Source: Erythrobacteraceae bacterium
Lineage (GTDB): Bacteria; Pseudomonadota; Alphaproteobacteria; Sphingomonadales; Sphingomonadaceae
Direction of reading: 5' to 3'
NCBI GenBank assembly: GCA_027486035.1
Contig: JAIXPX010000033.1
Location: 186,001-250,000, forward strand
DNA length: 64,000 nucleotides
Of this stretch, positions 40,576 to 49,381 are shown in pieces (the stretch's first letter is position 1; each line of letters starts with the position of its first letter). The position numbers and the translations under genes were made by a program. The notes beneath the pieces were generated by a model, which was not told the origin of the DNA, ran no database searches, and was given only the letters and a program-made list of their open reading frames with translations.

Positions 40576-41031
40576 TCAAGAAGATTGGGCATTCATGAAG
40601 GTCTGGAAAGCGTCCCGCCATACGGCGGGCTGACGGCGCGGGCGGCCATCGAGGGTGATGAAGCCGACCCTGAGGTGACCCTCGCATAGCGCCTCCTCGC
40701 CGCGCCATGCGATCTGGTGCATACGGCAGGAGGCCGCACCCAGTTCGGTGCAACGCGTCTCGATCACCACATCATCGTCGAGCCTCGCGGGCCGCAGGTA
40801 TCTGAGGTTGACCTCAGAGAGCGCGTAAGCCCCCTCCCCGCTCTCGATCGCGGCGCGCTGGTCGATGCCGAGCAGGCGCAGGAGATCCGAACGCGCGCGC
40901 TCGAACCAGCGCAGGTAATTGGCGTGATAGGTAATGCCCGAGAGGTCTGTGTCCTCGTAATAGACGCGCACCGCATAAAGGTGCCGCGCACCATGGAGCA
41001 CGCCGCCGGGGGGAGTGGGAGAGACCATCAT
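40576..41031 (-). CDS. ybgC: YbgC-family acyl-CoA thioesterase (Tol-Pal associated)
   Basis: A 151-residue hot-dog-fold protein. VRVYYEDTDLSGITYHANYLRWFERARSD-type sequence near residues 22-50 carries the catalytic Asp of the 4-hydroxybenzoyl-CoA thioesterase family (YEDTD...YHANYLRW). It hydrolyses short acyl-CoA esters, and in other bacteria it associates with phospholipid synthesis proteins. It is the first gene of the tol operon. The 217-bp gap upstream ends with the terminator of the hit gene. Confidence 0.92.
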   Translation of the reverse strand: MMVSPTPPGGVLHGARHLYAVRVYYEDTDLSGITYHANYLRWFERARSDLLRLLGIDQRAAIESGEGAYALSEVNLRYLRPARLDDDVVIETRCTELGAASCRMHQIAWRGEEALCEGHLRVGFITLDGRPRRQPAVWRDAFQTFMNAQSS

Positions 41032-41224
41032 GCGCCACCTAGCCTAGCGGAGAATCCCTGCAAAGGCCGCTGTGTGGCTTTTGTGGATGAACCGCCGCCG
41101 AACGGGTCCGGGCGCAGGTCCGGTCGCCAGACGCCTCAGCGCCGCGCGATCTATCGGTCGCAAAGCGACCGCAAGCGCGAACGCGCGCCCGCAGCGACGC
41201 GGCCTTCAGGACGTGTGAGCGAGG

Positions 41225-41250
41225 AAAATGCAGCCCTGAGGGGCTGCATT
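41225..41250 (-). terminator. Terminator after the HIT gene
   Basis: AATGCAGCCC (41227-41236) and GGGCTGCATT (41241-41250) form a perfect 10-bp stem with a 4-nt loop. On the minus strand it runs into TTTT (41228-41225). It overlaps the last bases of the HIT coding sequence. Confidence 0.85.
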
Positions 41251-41626
41251 ACACCGAAATCATACGCCCCAAGGGCTGGCCGCCGAAGATGTGGACATGG
41301 AGGTGCGGCACTTCCTGCCCGCCGTGCTGGCCGATATTGGCGAGAAGGCGGTAGCCCGGCTCGACCAGGCCCTTCATCCGCGCCACTTCGCCCACGGCCC
41401 GCACGAAGCCCCCGATTTCGGCATCGCTCGCTTTGGCCGAGAAATCGTCCCAGCTGACATAGCGCCCCTTGGGGATGACCAGCGTGTGCACCTCGGCCTG
41501 CGGGTTGATGTCCTCGAAGGCGAACCCCCACTCGTCCTCGTAGACCTTGCGCGAGGGGGTCTCCCCGCGCAGGATCCGCGCGAAGATGTTGGCGTCGTCA
41601 TAAGGGATGGTCGGGTCGATCGGCAT
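41249..41626 (-). CDS. HIT-family nucleotide-binding protein (HinT-like)
   Basis: A 125-residue histidine-triad protein: NIFARILRGETPSRKVYEDE at the N terminus, and GQEVPHLHVHIFGGQPLG with the HxHxH triad (about residues 110-114). HinT-type members hydrolyse phosphoramidates of nucleotides. It shares one base with the hisE stop and is the distal gene of the his run, a common alphaproteobacterial arrangement. The transcript ends at the hairpin overlapping its stop codon. Confidence 0.92.
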   Translation of the reverse strand: MPIDPTIPYDDANIFARILRGETPSRKVYEDEWGFAFEDINPQAEVHTLVIPKGRYVSWDDFSAKASDAEIGGFVRAVGEVARMKGLVEPGYRLLANIGQHGGQEVPHLHVHIFGGQPLGRMISV

Positions 41627-41940
41627 TATTCGCTCCGGCTGGCTTTTTCAGCGAGGCCTGACAGCCCCTCGCGGCGGTCGAGTTCGGCGAGCACTTTGTT
41701 CAGCGCCACGCCCTTCTCGGCAAGCAGCACCATCAGGTGAAACAGCACGTCCGCCGCCTCCCCGACAAGCTCGGCCTCGTCACCCGCGAGCGCGGCGATA
41801 ACCGCCTCGGTCGCTTCCTCGCCGAGCTTCTGGGCGATTTTCTTCAGGCCCTTGGCGTGGAGCTTGGCCACATAGCTCGCCTCGGGCGAGGCGGTGAGGC
41901 GCTGGGCTATCGTGGCTTCGAGGCGGGTCAGAATGTCCAT
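41626..41940 (-). CDS. hisE: Phosphoribosyl-ATP pyrophosphatase
   Basis: A 104-residue enzyme for step 2 of histidine synthesis (PR-ATP to PR-AMP). The all-alpha NTP pyrophosphohydrolase motif is [18 protein letters not shown] with [12 protein letters not shown] following. ATG 41940 has AAAGGAA just upstream; a TTG at 41958 that overlaps the hisF stop is an alternative. No hisI domain is fused. Confidence 0.93.
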   Translation of the reverse strand: MDILTRLEATIAQRLTASPEASYVAKLHAKGLKKIAQKLGEEATEAVIAALAGDEAELVGEAADVLFHLMVLLAEKGVALNKVLAELDRREGLSGLAEKASRSE

Positions 41941-41954
41941 GCCGTTCCTTTCGG

Positions 41955-42719
41955 TCAAACCCCGCGCGCGGGCAAGCCTGCCGCCCGAAGCGCCGCGTGC
42001 GCCTCGGCGATGGTGTGGTGGCCGAAGTGGAAGATGCTCGCGGCGAGCACCGCGCTGGCGTGGCCTTTCGTCACCCCTTCGACGAGATGCTCGAGGCTCC
42101 CCACCCCGCCGCTGGCGATCACCGGCACGCTGACGCTGTCCGCAATCTCGCGGGTGAGATCGAGGTCATATCCCCTTTGCGTCCCGTCCCCGTCCATCGA
42201 GGTGACGAGGAGTTCGCCCGCGCCAAGCCCCGCGACCAGCCGCGCATATTCGAGCGCATCGATCCCTGTGGGCTTCCTCCCGCCATGGGTGAAAATCTCC
42301 CAGTTGCCGCGCGGGGTGCGGCGCGCATCGACACTGGCGACGACGCACTGGCTGCCGAAGCGTTCGGCGATCTCGCCCACCAGTTCGGGCCGGGCGACAG
42401 CGGCGGAGTTGACCGCGACCTTGTCCGCCCCTGCCAGCAAAAGCGCGCGCGCATCCTCGGCGCTGCGCACCCCGCCGCCGACGGTCAATGGCATGAAGCA
42501 CACCTCCGCCGTGCGCCGCACCATGTCGAGCAGCGTCCCGCGCCCTTCGTGGCTGGCGGAAATGTCGAGGAAGCACAACTCGTCCGCCCCCGCCGCGTCA
42601 TAGGCGCGCGCCTGCTCGACGGGATCGCCCGCGTCCTTGAGGTCGACGAAATTCACGCCCTTGACCACACGGCCATCGGCGACATCGAGGCAGGGTATGA
42701 CGCGGATACGGACGCTCAT
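41955..42719 (-). CDS. hisF: Imidazole glycerol phosphate synthase, cyclase subunit
   Basis: A 254-residue TIM barrel. [20 protein letters not shown] carries the first catalytic Asp, [11 protein letters not shown] the strand-2 region, and [20 protein letters not shown] the second Asp, with [15 protein letters not shown] in the phosphate site. It uses ammonia from HisH to make IGP and AICAR. Its start overlaps the hisA stop by 4 nt. Confidence 0.96.
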   Translation of the reverse strand: MSVRIRVIPCLDVADGRVVKGVNFVDLKDAGDPVEQARAYDAAGADELCFLDISASHEGRGTLLDMVRRTAEVCFMPLTVGGGVRSAEDARALLLAGADKVAVNSAAVARPELVGEIAERFGSQCVVASVDARRTPRGNWEIFTHGGRKPTGIDALEYARLVAGLGAGELLVTSMDGDGTQRGYDLDLTREIADSVSVPVIASGGVGSLEHLVEGVTKGHASAVLAASIFHFGHHTIAEAHAALRAAGLPARGV

Positions 42720-43459
42720 GCCACCCCGCCTTCCGCTCTTTGGCCCATCGCGATCGCTGCTGCGAGGTCCAGCCGCCCTTCATAGAGCGCGCGGCCGGTG
42801 ATCACGCCTTCGATCCCCTCATGCGCGTGGAGCGAGAGGATGTGGATGTCGTCCAGCCCCTTGACCCCGCCGCTGGCGATCACCGGAATGTCCACGCGGC
42901 GCGCGAGGTCCACCGTGGCTTCGATGTTCACGCCCTTCAGCAGCCCATCGCGGCCAATGTCAGTGAACAGCAGGCTTGCGACGCCCGCGTCCTCGAAGCG
43001 GCGGGCGAGATCGGTGACAGGGACGTCGGAGACTTCCGCCCAGCCCTCGGTCGCGACCATCCCGTCCTTGGCATCAACCGCGACGACGATGCCGCCTTCC
43101 CACTCGCGGGCCATGTCCTTGACGAATTCGGGGTTCTTCAAGGCCGCCGAGCCCATCACCACCCGCGCCACGCCGAGGTTGAACCAGCCCTCCACGGCCT
43201 TCGCATCGCGGATGCCGCCGCCGAGCTGCACATAGCCCGGGAAGGCCTTGACGATCGCCTCCACGGCCTCGCGATTGCGGCTTTCGCCTGCGAAGCTGCC
43301 GTCGAGATCGACCACATGAAGATGCCCCGCGCCCGCCTCGGCAAAGATCATCGCCTGTGCGGCGGGATCATCGCCGTAGATCGTGGCGCGCTCCATGTCG
43401 CCTTCCGCGAGGCGCACGACCTGGCCACCCTTCAGATCGATGGCGGGGAAGATTATCAT
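42716..43459 (-). CDS. hisA: ProFAR isomerase
   Basis: A 247-residue TIM barrel paralogue of His[21 protein letters not shown] has the catalytic Asp, [16 protein letters not shown] and [15 protein letters not shown] the other active-site strands, and [15 protein letters not shown] the phosphate loop. It performs the Amadori rearrangement of ProFAR to PRFAR. A palindromic repeat separates it from hisH upstream. Confidence 0.96.
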   Translation of the reverse strand: MIIFPAIDLKGGQVVRLAEGDMERATIYGDDPAAQAMIFAEAGAGHLHVVDLDGSFAGESRNREAVEAIVKAFPGYVQLGGGIRDAKAVEGWFNLGVARVVMGSAALKNPEFVKDMAREWEGGIVVAVDAKDGMVATEGWAEVSDVPVTDLARRFEDAGVASLLFTDIGRDGLLKGVNIEATVDLARRVDIPVIASGGVKGLDDIHILSLHAHEGIEGVITGRALYEGRLDLAAAIAMGQRAEGGVA

Positions 43460-43462
43460 GGC

Positions 43463-43612
43463 ATCCTCCCCGGCATGGGGAGGGGGACCGCGACGCGCAG
43501 CGGCGGGGTGGAGGGGCGAGCGGCGCTGCCCCGATAGGCAAGGTTTCGGATCGCGGTGGACCGCCCCTCCACCACCTTCGGTGGTTCCCCTCCCCTGAAG
43601 GGGAGGATTGTC
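43463..43612. repeat. Intergenic inverted-repeat element between hisA and hisH
   Basis: The whole 151-bp gap is made of G- and C-rich complementary tracts. GGGGTGGAGGGGCG near 43505 faces CGCCCCTCCACCACC near 43562, and CTCCCCGGCATGGGGAGG plus CCCCTCCCCTGAAGGGGAGG sit at the ends. No coding signal is seen. It looks like a dispersed palindromic unit inserted in the his operon. Confidence 0.6.
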
Positions 43613-44237
43613 ACGGATACCATGCCAGAAACCTCTCTAACGTCGCCAGCCCGTAGGCCTGGCTCTTTTCCGGATGGAACTGCACGCCAAGGATGTTGTC
43701 GCGCGCCACCGCGGCGACCAACCCCTCGCCGTGGTCGGTCATCGCCGCGACATGGTGCGGGTTGTCGGCGGCGAAGTGGTAGGAATGGAGGAAATAGGCC
43801 TCGCCCCCTTCGATCACCGCGTGGTCCTTGGCATGCGGGAGCATGGCGACATCGTTCCAGCCCATGTGCGGCACCTTGATGGCGGGGTCCGAGGGCTCGA
43901 TCCGCCGCACCTCGCCGGGCACCCAGCCAAGACCCGCAGTCCCCCCATGTTCAAGGCCCCTGTCGGCCAGCAATTGCATTCCCACGCAGATGCCGAGGAA
44001 GGGCGCGCCCCCCACATGGACGCGCTCGGCCATCGCCTCGACCATGCCGGGGACGGCCCTGAGGCCATCCGCGCAGGCGCGGAAGGCGCCGACGCCGGGC
44101 AGCACGATCCGGTCCGCGGCGCGCACCACATAGGGGTCAGCGGTGACGGTAACCTCGGCGCCTGCCGCCTTCAGCGCGTTGTGAACCGAATGCAGATTGC
44201 CCGCGCCGTAATCGACGAGAGCGATGACCTCAGCCAC
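43611..44237 (-). CDS. hisH: Imidazole glycerol phosphate synthase, glutaminase subunit
   Basis: A 208-residue class I glutamine amidotransferase. The nucleophile Cys lies in PFLGICVGMQLLADRG, and the His-Glu pair in ILGVQFHPEKSQAYG. VIALVDYGAGNLHSVHNAL is the usual start. GTG 44237 is chosen because GGAGG lies 6 nt upstream; a longer ATG start adds nine residues that overlap the previous gene more. It delivers ammonia to HisF. Confidence 0.95.
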   Translation of the reverse strand: MAEVIALVDYGAGNLHSVHNALKAAGAEVTVTADPYVVRAADRIVLPGVGAFRACADGLRAVPGMVEAMAERVHVGGAPFLGICVGMQLLADRGLEHGGTAGLGWVPGEVRRIEPSDPAIKVPHMGWNDVAMLPHAKDHAVIEGGEAYFLHSYHFAADNPHHVAAMTDHGEGLVAAVARDNILGVQFHPEKSQAYGLATLERFLAWYP

Positions 44238-44526
44238 CGAACGCCTCCAGCCCCGGGAAGGCATAGCGCGGGATCCATTCGGTGATCGTCAGATCGGCCA
44301 GCCCTTCGGTGATGAAGGGATCGCTTGCGAGCAGCGCTTCCGCCTCGGCGCGGCTGGCCGTCTTCACGAAGATCAGCCCCCCGTCACGCGGCTCGCGCGG
44401 GCCCCAGGCGATGAAGTGCCCCGCCGCGTGTCCGGCCTTCAGCCAGGCGAGGTGCGCCTCCAGCACCGCGTCGATCCGCGCGATCGGCACGGTGTAGGTG
44501 AGCGAGGCAATGAAGATGCTAGCCAC
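44230..44526 (-). CDS. YciI-family protein
   Basis: A 98-residue ferredoxin-like protein of the YCII family. [21 protein letters not shown] contributes the putative His-based site, and [20 protein letters not shown] is the signature second half. Function is unknown; related small domains take part in ring-cleavage or dehalogenation chemistry. It overlaps hisB upstream by 8 nt and hisH downstream by 8 nt, so it is firmly embedded in the his operon. Confidence 0.88.
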   Translation of the reverse strand: MASIFIASLTYTVPIARIDAVLEAHLAWLKAGHAAGHFIAWGPREPRDGGLIFVKTASRAEAEALLASDPFITEGLADLTITEWIPRYAFPGLEAFGG

Positions 44527-45127
44527 CCAATTGCCCCTTGGTGCTGGGGATGGCCGCGCCCTTTCTCGGATCGCGTTCCACCGCCTGCCGCATCGCCCTC
44601 GCGAAGCCCTTGTAGAGGCTCTCGCAGATGTGGTGGTTGTTGGTGCCGTAGATCAGCTCCATGTGGAGCGTGATGCCCGCCGCCTGCGAAACCGAATGGA
44701 ACCAGTGCTCGATCAGCTCGGTGTCCCATTCGCCGAGGCGCTCCTGGGTGAACTTCGCCTTCCACACGAGGTAGGGCCGGCCGGAAATGTCGAGCGCGAC
44801 GCGGCTCAGCGTCTCGTCCATTGGCGAGTACGCCGCACCGTAACGCCCGATCCCGGCCTTGTCGCCGAGCGCCTGCGCGATCGCCTGCCCCAGCGCGATC
44901 GCCGAATCCTCGGTGGTGTGGTGCTGGTCGACGTGGAGGTCACCCTCGACCTTCATCGTCACGTCGATGAGCGAATGGCGGCTGAACTGTTCGACCATGT
45001 GGTCGAGAAAGCCAATGCCGGTCGACACGTCATAGGCGCCGGTGCCGTCGAGATTGACGGCGATGGCGATCTTCGTCTCGGTGGTGTTGCGCGCGACGGA
45101 GCCGGTGCGGGCGGGGATGCTGGCCAT
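44519..45127 (-). CDS. hisB: Imidazoleglycerol-phosphate dehydratase
   Basis: A 202-residue enzyme that dehydrates IGP. The two metal-binding HHxxE motifs are present: [15 protein letters not shown] in the first half and [18 protein letters not shown] in the second, with [13 protein letters not shown] and [11 protein letters not shown] as further signatures. ATG 45127 gives the standard N terminus ([13 protein letters not shown]). It is the first his gene of the run and is divergent from sspB across a 128-bp gap. Confidence 0.96.
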   Translation of the reverse strand: MASIPARTGSVARNTTETKIAIAVNLDGTGAYDVSTGIGFLDHMVEQFSRHSLIDVTMKVEGDLHVDQHHTTEDSAIALGQAIAQALGDKAGIGRYGAAYSPMDETLSRVALDISGRPYLVWKAKFTQERLGEWDTELIEHWFHSVSQAAGITLHMELIYGTNNHHICESLYKGFARAMRQAVERDPRKGAAIPSTKGQLGG

Positions 45128-45255
45128 GTCTTGGCCTATAGTCCGCTTGTCCGGCATGACAAGCGCGAGGCGCAAGGTCCGGGTCGTCGCAAAGCGTTGC
45201 CGCGCTTCGCCAAAGGTCTTGACCAAGCCCGCATGTGCGGCCACGATTCCCGGGT

Positions 45256-45735
45256 ATGACGAGCGAAACCCCCGACAGCCTGATCCCTTATGACGAGATC
45301 GTGCAGGAAGCCCTTAGGGCCGTCGTCGGGCGGGTGCTCGGCTCGATTGTCGGTGGCGGCGGCACGCTTCCGGGCGCGCATCACTTCTATATCACCTTCA
45401 AGACCGGGGCGCCGGGCGTCTCCATTCCGCCGCACCTTCGCGAGCGGTTCCCGGACGAGATGACGATCGTTCTCCAGAACAAGTTCTGGGATCTGGAAGT
45501 CGGCCCCCAGCTTTTCTCCGTGAGCCTCACCTTCAACCAGGTGCCCGCCAAGCTGACAATCCCGTTCGCCGCGATCACCGCCTTCGTCGATCCGGCGGTC
45601 GATTTCGGCCTCCAGTTCCAGGCCGCGGTCGAGGAACTCGAGCCCGAGGCGCACGAGGATGCAGAAAATGACGGGCCGGACGGCGATCCCGATGGCTCGA
45701 ATGTCGTCAGCATCGACTTCGGACGCAAGAAATAG
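45256..45735 (+). CDS. sspB: SspB-family ClpXP adaptor
   Basis: A 159-residue protein of the alphaproteobacterial SspB family. [20 protein letters not shown] and the beta-rich [20 protein letters not shown] core (tag-binding domain), with [20 protein letters not shown] and a hydrophobic [17 protein letters not shown] strand pair, are typical. The acidic linker EEDAEN-like region ends in [11 protein letters not shown], a tail that docks to ClpX. It delivers ssrA-tagged proteins to ClpXP. Confidence 0.9.
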   Translation: MTSETPDSLIPYDEIVQEALRAVVGRVLGSIVGGGGTLPGAHHFYITFKTGAPGVSIPPHLRERFPDEMTIVLQNKFWDLEVGPQLFSVSLTFNQVPAKLTIPFAAITAFVDPAVDFGLQFQAAVEELEPEAHEDAENDGPDGDPDGSNVVSIDFGRKK

Positions 45736-45741
45736 GCTCCT

Positions 45742-46152
45742 ATGGCCCGGGGCAAGCGCAAGACGGGCAGCAAGGATGCAGGGGCCGCGCCGGATGATGC
45801 TGCCCTTCAGACGGGCGCAAAACCCGCACTGCCGCTTCCCAGCCCCGAAGCCTCGACCAATCTCGTTATCGCGGACATCGTGCTGCGCGCAGCTGGCGGA
45901 ATGCTGCGCGAGCGGCTCGAGAAGGGCCTTATCGTCGGCCAGCACGGCGACACGACAGAGGCGCATCGGCTGGTCGACAAGCGCGGTGTCGCGGCCAGCG
46001 CCATGCTGTGGGGCGCCAGTCGCCTCGCCCGCCGCTCGCCGCTCGGTCTTGCCGTGGTCGCGGGCGGACTTGCTGCAAAGGTGTTCTACGACCGGGGCAA
46101 GCGGCTGGGCTCCAAGGGCAAGGCATCGCAGCCTGGCGAGGACGAATCCTGA
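45742..46152 (+). CDS. Conserved hypothetical protein (136 aa)
   Basis: A basic Ala-rich N terminus (ARGKRKTGSKDAGAAPDDAA) leads into an amphipathic core (NLVIADIVLRAAGGMLRERL) and a hydrophobic helix (SPLGLAVVAGGLAAKVFYDR), ending with a charged tail. The hydrophobic helix may associate with the membrane. It starts 6 bp after sspB, so the two are probably co-transcribed. I do not recognise a named family. Confidence 0.7.
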   Translation: MARGKRKTGSKDAGAAPDDAALQTGAKPALPLPSPEASTNLVIADIVLRAAGGMLRERLEKGLIVGQHGDTTEAHRLVDKRGVAASAMLWGASRLARRSPLGLAVVAGGLAAKVFYDRGKRLGSKGKASQPGEDES

Positions 46153-46194
46153 TCCACGCTTGATTCGTGCGGCCCAAATGGTGCAACGGACGCC

Positions 46195-46860
46195 ATGGGC
46201 GACTCCACACAGCACACCTCCCCGGAGCAAGCGGACGACCAGCTTCACCGCCGGGGCCTGATGTTCATCCTGTCCTCGCCTTCGGGCGCAGGAAAGACAA
46301 CGCTTTCGCGGATGCTGCTTGCCCGTGATCCCGAGATCAGGCTCTCGGTCTCGGCCACCACCCGCCCGCCGCGTCCCAACGAGGTCGACGGGGTGCATTA
46401 CCACTTCGTCACCCCCGAACAGTTCGACCAGATGGTCGAAGAGGACGATTTCTACGAGTGGGCGCATGTCTTCGGCCACCGCTACGGCACGCCCAAGGGG
46501 CTGATCCGCGCCGGGCTGAAGCAGGGGCAGGACTTCCTGTTCGACATCGACTGGCAGGGCACCCAGCAGCTCTACCAGAAGGACCAGCAGGATGTGGTGC
46601 GCGTGTTCATCCTGCCGCCATCGATCGACGAGCTGTACCGCCGCCTCGAGGGTCGGGCCACCGACAGCGCCGAGGTCATCGCCGCCCGCATGGAGCGTGC
46701 CCGCGCCGAGATCAGCCACTGGGACGGCTATGATTACGTCATCATCAACGACGATGTGGACGTCTGCTTTGAGAAAGTCCGCGCGATCCTCGAGGCCGAG
46801 CGCATGAAGCGCGCGCGCCAGACCGGGCTGATCCCCTTCGTGCGCGGGCTGATGGGCTAA
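46195..46860 (+). CDS. gmk: Guanylate kinase
   Basis: A 221-residue GMP kinase (GMP + ATP to GDP + ADP). The P-loop is SSPSGAGKTTLSR (about 27-39), and the GMP site SVSATTRPPRPNEVDGVHYHF and FYEWAHVFGHRYGTPK follow, then LFDIDWQGTQQL. A 20-residue N-terminal extension precedes the usual start; a later ATG at 46261 (MFILSSPSG) would give a more standard length. It lies 43 bp after the preceding gene. Confidence 0.94.
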   Translation: MGDSTQHTSPEQADDQLHRRGLMFILSSPSGAGKTTLSRMLLARDPEIRLSVSATTRPPRPNEVDGVHYHFVTPEQFDQMVEEDDFYEWAHVFGHRYGTPKGLIRAGLKQGQDFLFDIDWQGTQQLYQKDQQDVVRVFILPPSIDELYRRLEGRATDSAEVIAARMERARAEISHWDGYDYVIINDDVDVCFEKVRAILEAERMKRARQTGLIPFVRGLMG

Positions 46861-46976
46861 CCCGTGTGATGGCCGGCACGAGTCAGCGCCTGTTCAAGCG
46901 CGCGTCGCCACACGCCTGCCCCTGATTGTAACGAGCGGACGAATTCCCGCCCGCTTTTGCCAAGCACAGAGAGAAG

Positions 46977-49226
46977 ATGCTTATGAAGGTCCGTATCTTG
47001 GTCCCGATCCTGTCCAGTGCCTGCGCCGCCGCGCTTCTCGTGCCGACGGCCGCTCAAGCGGAAGGGAAAGCCATGACTGCCGCCGCGCCTGCCAAGTCCA
47101 AGAAGCCCGCGCCCTCGGCGCCCGCCGCGACCGGACCTTTCGCTGCGGCCAGCACCCTTCCCTTCCAGGCCCCCGATTTCACGAAGATCAAGGAGACCGA
47201 TTACCTCCCCGCCTTCGAACAGGGCATGGCGATCCACCGCGCCGAGGTCGACGCGATCATCGCCAACAAGGCCGCGCCGACCTTCGAGAACACGATTGCC
47301 GCGCTGGAGACCTCGGGCCAGATGCTCGGCCGGGTGGCCCGCGTGTTCTATGCCCTGACCGGCGCCAACACGACCGATGCGCTCGACGCAATCGACACTG
47401 AGGTGAGCCCGAAGCTTTCGGCGCACAATGACGCGATCAATCTCGACCCGCGCCTCTTTGCCCGGGTAAAGGCGGTCTATGAAAATCGCGCGGCGGCAAG
47501 CCTGACGCCCGAGGACGCGCGCCTGCTCGAGCGCACCTACGAACAGATGGTTCATGCCGGGGCCTTGCTGACCGATGCGCAGCGCGCCGAAGTGAAGGCG
47601 ATCAACACCCAGCTTTCCACCCTCACCACCCAGTTCGCGCAGGCCGTGCGCACCGCTTCCAACAGTCAGCCGCTGATCGTCGACACCAGGGAAGAGCTCG
47701 CAGGCCTGTCCGAAGCCGACATCAAGGCCGCCGCCGATCTTGCCGCCGAACGCGGCGCGCCGGGCAAATATGCCATCGCGCTCCAGAACACGACGCAACA
47801 GCCGCTGCTGCCGGCGCTGGAAAACCGCGCGACCCGCGAGGCCTTGTTCAAGCGCAGCTATCACCGCGCCGATGGTCAGGCCTCGGCCGGCAACGACACC
47901 CGCCTGCTGCTCGCCCGCATCGCCGAGCTGCGCGCCAGGAAGGCGGCGCTGTTCGGAGAGCCCGACTGGGCGAGCTATGCGATGTATGACCGCATGGCCA
48001 AGGAGCCCAAGACCGCATTGGGCTTCATGGAACAGATGGTCCCTGCCCTCGCCGCAACCCAGCGGCGCGAAGCGGCTGAGCTGACTGCCGCGATCGCCCG
48101 CGACGGCGGCAATTTCGAGGTCCGGCCGTGGGACTGGTACCGCTACGCCAACCGCATCAAGGCCGAGCGCTACCAGCTCGACGAGGAAGCAGTCGCCCAG
48201 TACTTCCAGATCGACAAGGTGCTGGAAGACGGCGTTTTCTTCGCTGCCAACAAGCTCTACGGGATCAGCTTCAAGAAGCGCACCGATCTGCCCGTCTATC
48301 ATCCCGACGTCTCGGTCTACTCCGTGTTCGATGCAGACGGTTCGGAGATGGGGGTGTTCTACTTCGATCCCTATCAGCGCCCCTCGAAGCGCGGCGGGGC
48401 GTGGATGAGCAACTTCGTCGATCAGAGCCACCTCGCTGGGACCAAGCCGGTGGTCTACAACGTGCTCAACATCTCCAAGGCGGCGCCGGGCGAGGTGCAG
48501 CTCGTCACCTGGGACGACGTGACGACGATGTTCCACGAATTCGGCCACGCATTGCATGGTCTGTTCGCCGACCAGCGCTACGCCTCTATCTCGGGCGCGG
48601 CAACGGCGCGCGACTTTGTGGAATACCCGAGCCAGGTCAACGAGATGTGGGCGAGCGATCCGGCCGTGCTCCAGAACTACGCCAAGCACCACAAGACCGG
48701 CGAGACGATCCCGGCCGCGATGATCGAGAAGATGGAGGCGGCGAGCAAGTTCAACCAGGGCTACGACTTCGGCGAGACCGTTGAGGCGGCGCTGCTCGAC
48801 ATGAAGTGGGCCGCGCTAACGCCAGCACAGGCCGCCGCGATCGACACACCCGAGAAGGTCGACGCTTTCGAGGAGAAGGCCCTCAAGGAGCTCGGCCTCG
48901 AGGTCGGCCTCGTGCCCCCGCGCTACCGCTCGACCTATTTCAACCACGTCTTCAGCGACCCCGAAGGCTACTCGGCGGGCTATTACAGCTATCTGTGGAC
49001 CCAGATGCTCGATCAGGACAGCCGCAGATGGTTCCGCGAGAACGGCGGGCTGACGCGGGCGAACGGTGACCATTACCGCAAGACGGTGCTGAGCCGTGGC
49101 GGGACAATGGACTACTTCGAAATGTTCAGGAACTTCGCCGGGCGCGAGCCCGACGTGACCCCGATGCTCGAGGCGCGCGGGCTGGTGGCACCCAAGCCCG
49201 CCGACAGGTCCGCATCGGCGAAGTGA
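46977..49226 (+). CDS. Exported M3-family metallopeptidase (Dcp-like)
   Basis: A 749-residue zinc oligopeptidase with a signal peptide (ILVPILSSACAAALLVPTAA, cleavage near residue 27) and an Ala/Pro-rich stretch. The catalytic motif HEFGHALHG begins at residue 520, with the third-ligand Glu in EYPSQVNEMW about 26 residues later, as in M3 enzymes. It resembles peptidyl-dipeptidase Dcp and should cut short peptides in the periplasm. Two start codons (46977, 46983) are in frame. Its stop is 155 bp before the porin start. Confidence 0.92.
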   Translation: MLMKVRILVPILSSACAAALLVPTAAQAEGKAMTAAAPAKSKKPAPSAPAATGPFAAASTLPFQAPDFTKIKETDYLPAFEQGMAIHRAEVDAIIANKAAPTFENTIAALETSGQMLGRVARVFYALTGANTTDALDAIDTEVSPKLSAHNDAINLDPRLFARVKAVYENRAAASLTPEDARLLERTYEQMVHAGALLTDAQRAEVKAINTQLSTLTTQFAQAVRTASNSQPLIVDTREELAGLSEADIKAAADLAAERGAPGKYAIALQNTTQQPLLPALENRATREALFKRSYHRADGQASAGNDTRLLLARIAELRARKAALFGEPDWASYAMYDRMAKEPKTALGFMEQMVPALAATQRREAAELTAAIARDGGNFEVRPWDWYRYANRIKAERYQLDEEAVAQYFQIDKVLEDGVFFAANKLYGISFKKRTDLPVYHPDVSVYSVFDADGSEMGVFYFDPYQRPSKRGGAWMSNFVDQSHLAGTKPVVYNVLNISKAAPGEVQLVTWDDVTTMFHEFGHALHGLFADQRYASISGAATARDFVEYPSQVNEMWASDPAVLQNYAKHHKTGETIPAAMIEKMEAASKFNQGYDFGETVEAALLDMKWAALTPAQAAAIDTPEKVDAFEEKALKELGLEVGLVPPRYRSTYFNHVFSDPEGYSAGYYSYLWTQMLDQDSRRWFRENGGLTRANGDHYRKTVLSRGGTMDYFEMFRNFAGREPDVTPMLEARGLVAPKPADRSASAK

Positions 49227-49297
49227 ACACCCGTTTCGGGACAAGCCGGCCCGATGGGCGAAATTGAACGACCGGCTGTGGCCGCAATTTGTCGCAA

Positions 49298-49326
49298 TTG
49301 TCACAAGTCTGACATGTATGCGACAT
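49298..49326 (+). promoter_or_regulatory. Pho-box-like direct repeats upstream of the porin
   Basis: TTGTCAC (49298), CTGACAT (49309) and GCGACAT (49320) are heptamers repeated every 11 bp, matching the CTGTCAT-type PhoB box in period and sequence (5, 6 and 4 of 7). They lie 56-84 bp before the porin ATG. A CATATT -10-like hexamer overlaps the last one. Confidence 0.5.
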
Positions 49327-49381
49327 ATTGGCGGGCTGCAGCCGGTTCGTTGTGAGCGGGCAGAATTCGAAGGCGCCCACC

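Noticed and set aside
41041..41226. Gene in the gap between ybgC and the HIT gene
   Set aside because: Only short arginine-rich frames and small hairpins (for example GGTCGC/GCGACC); it reads as the tol-operon promoter region.
46857..48692. Minus-strand 611-codon ORF opposite the M3 peptidase
   Set aside because: Antisense shadow; the plus-strand frame has a signal peptide and HEFGH.
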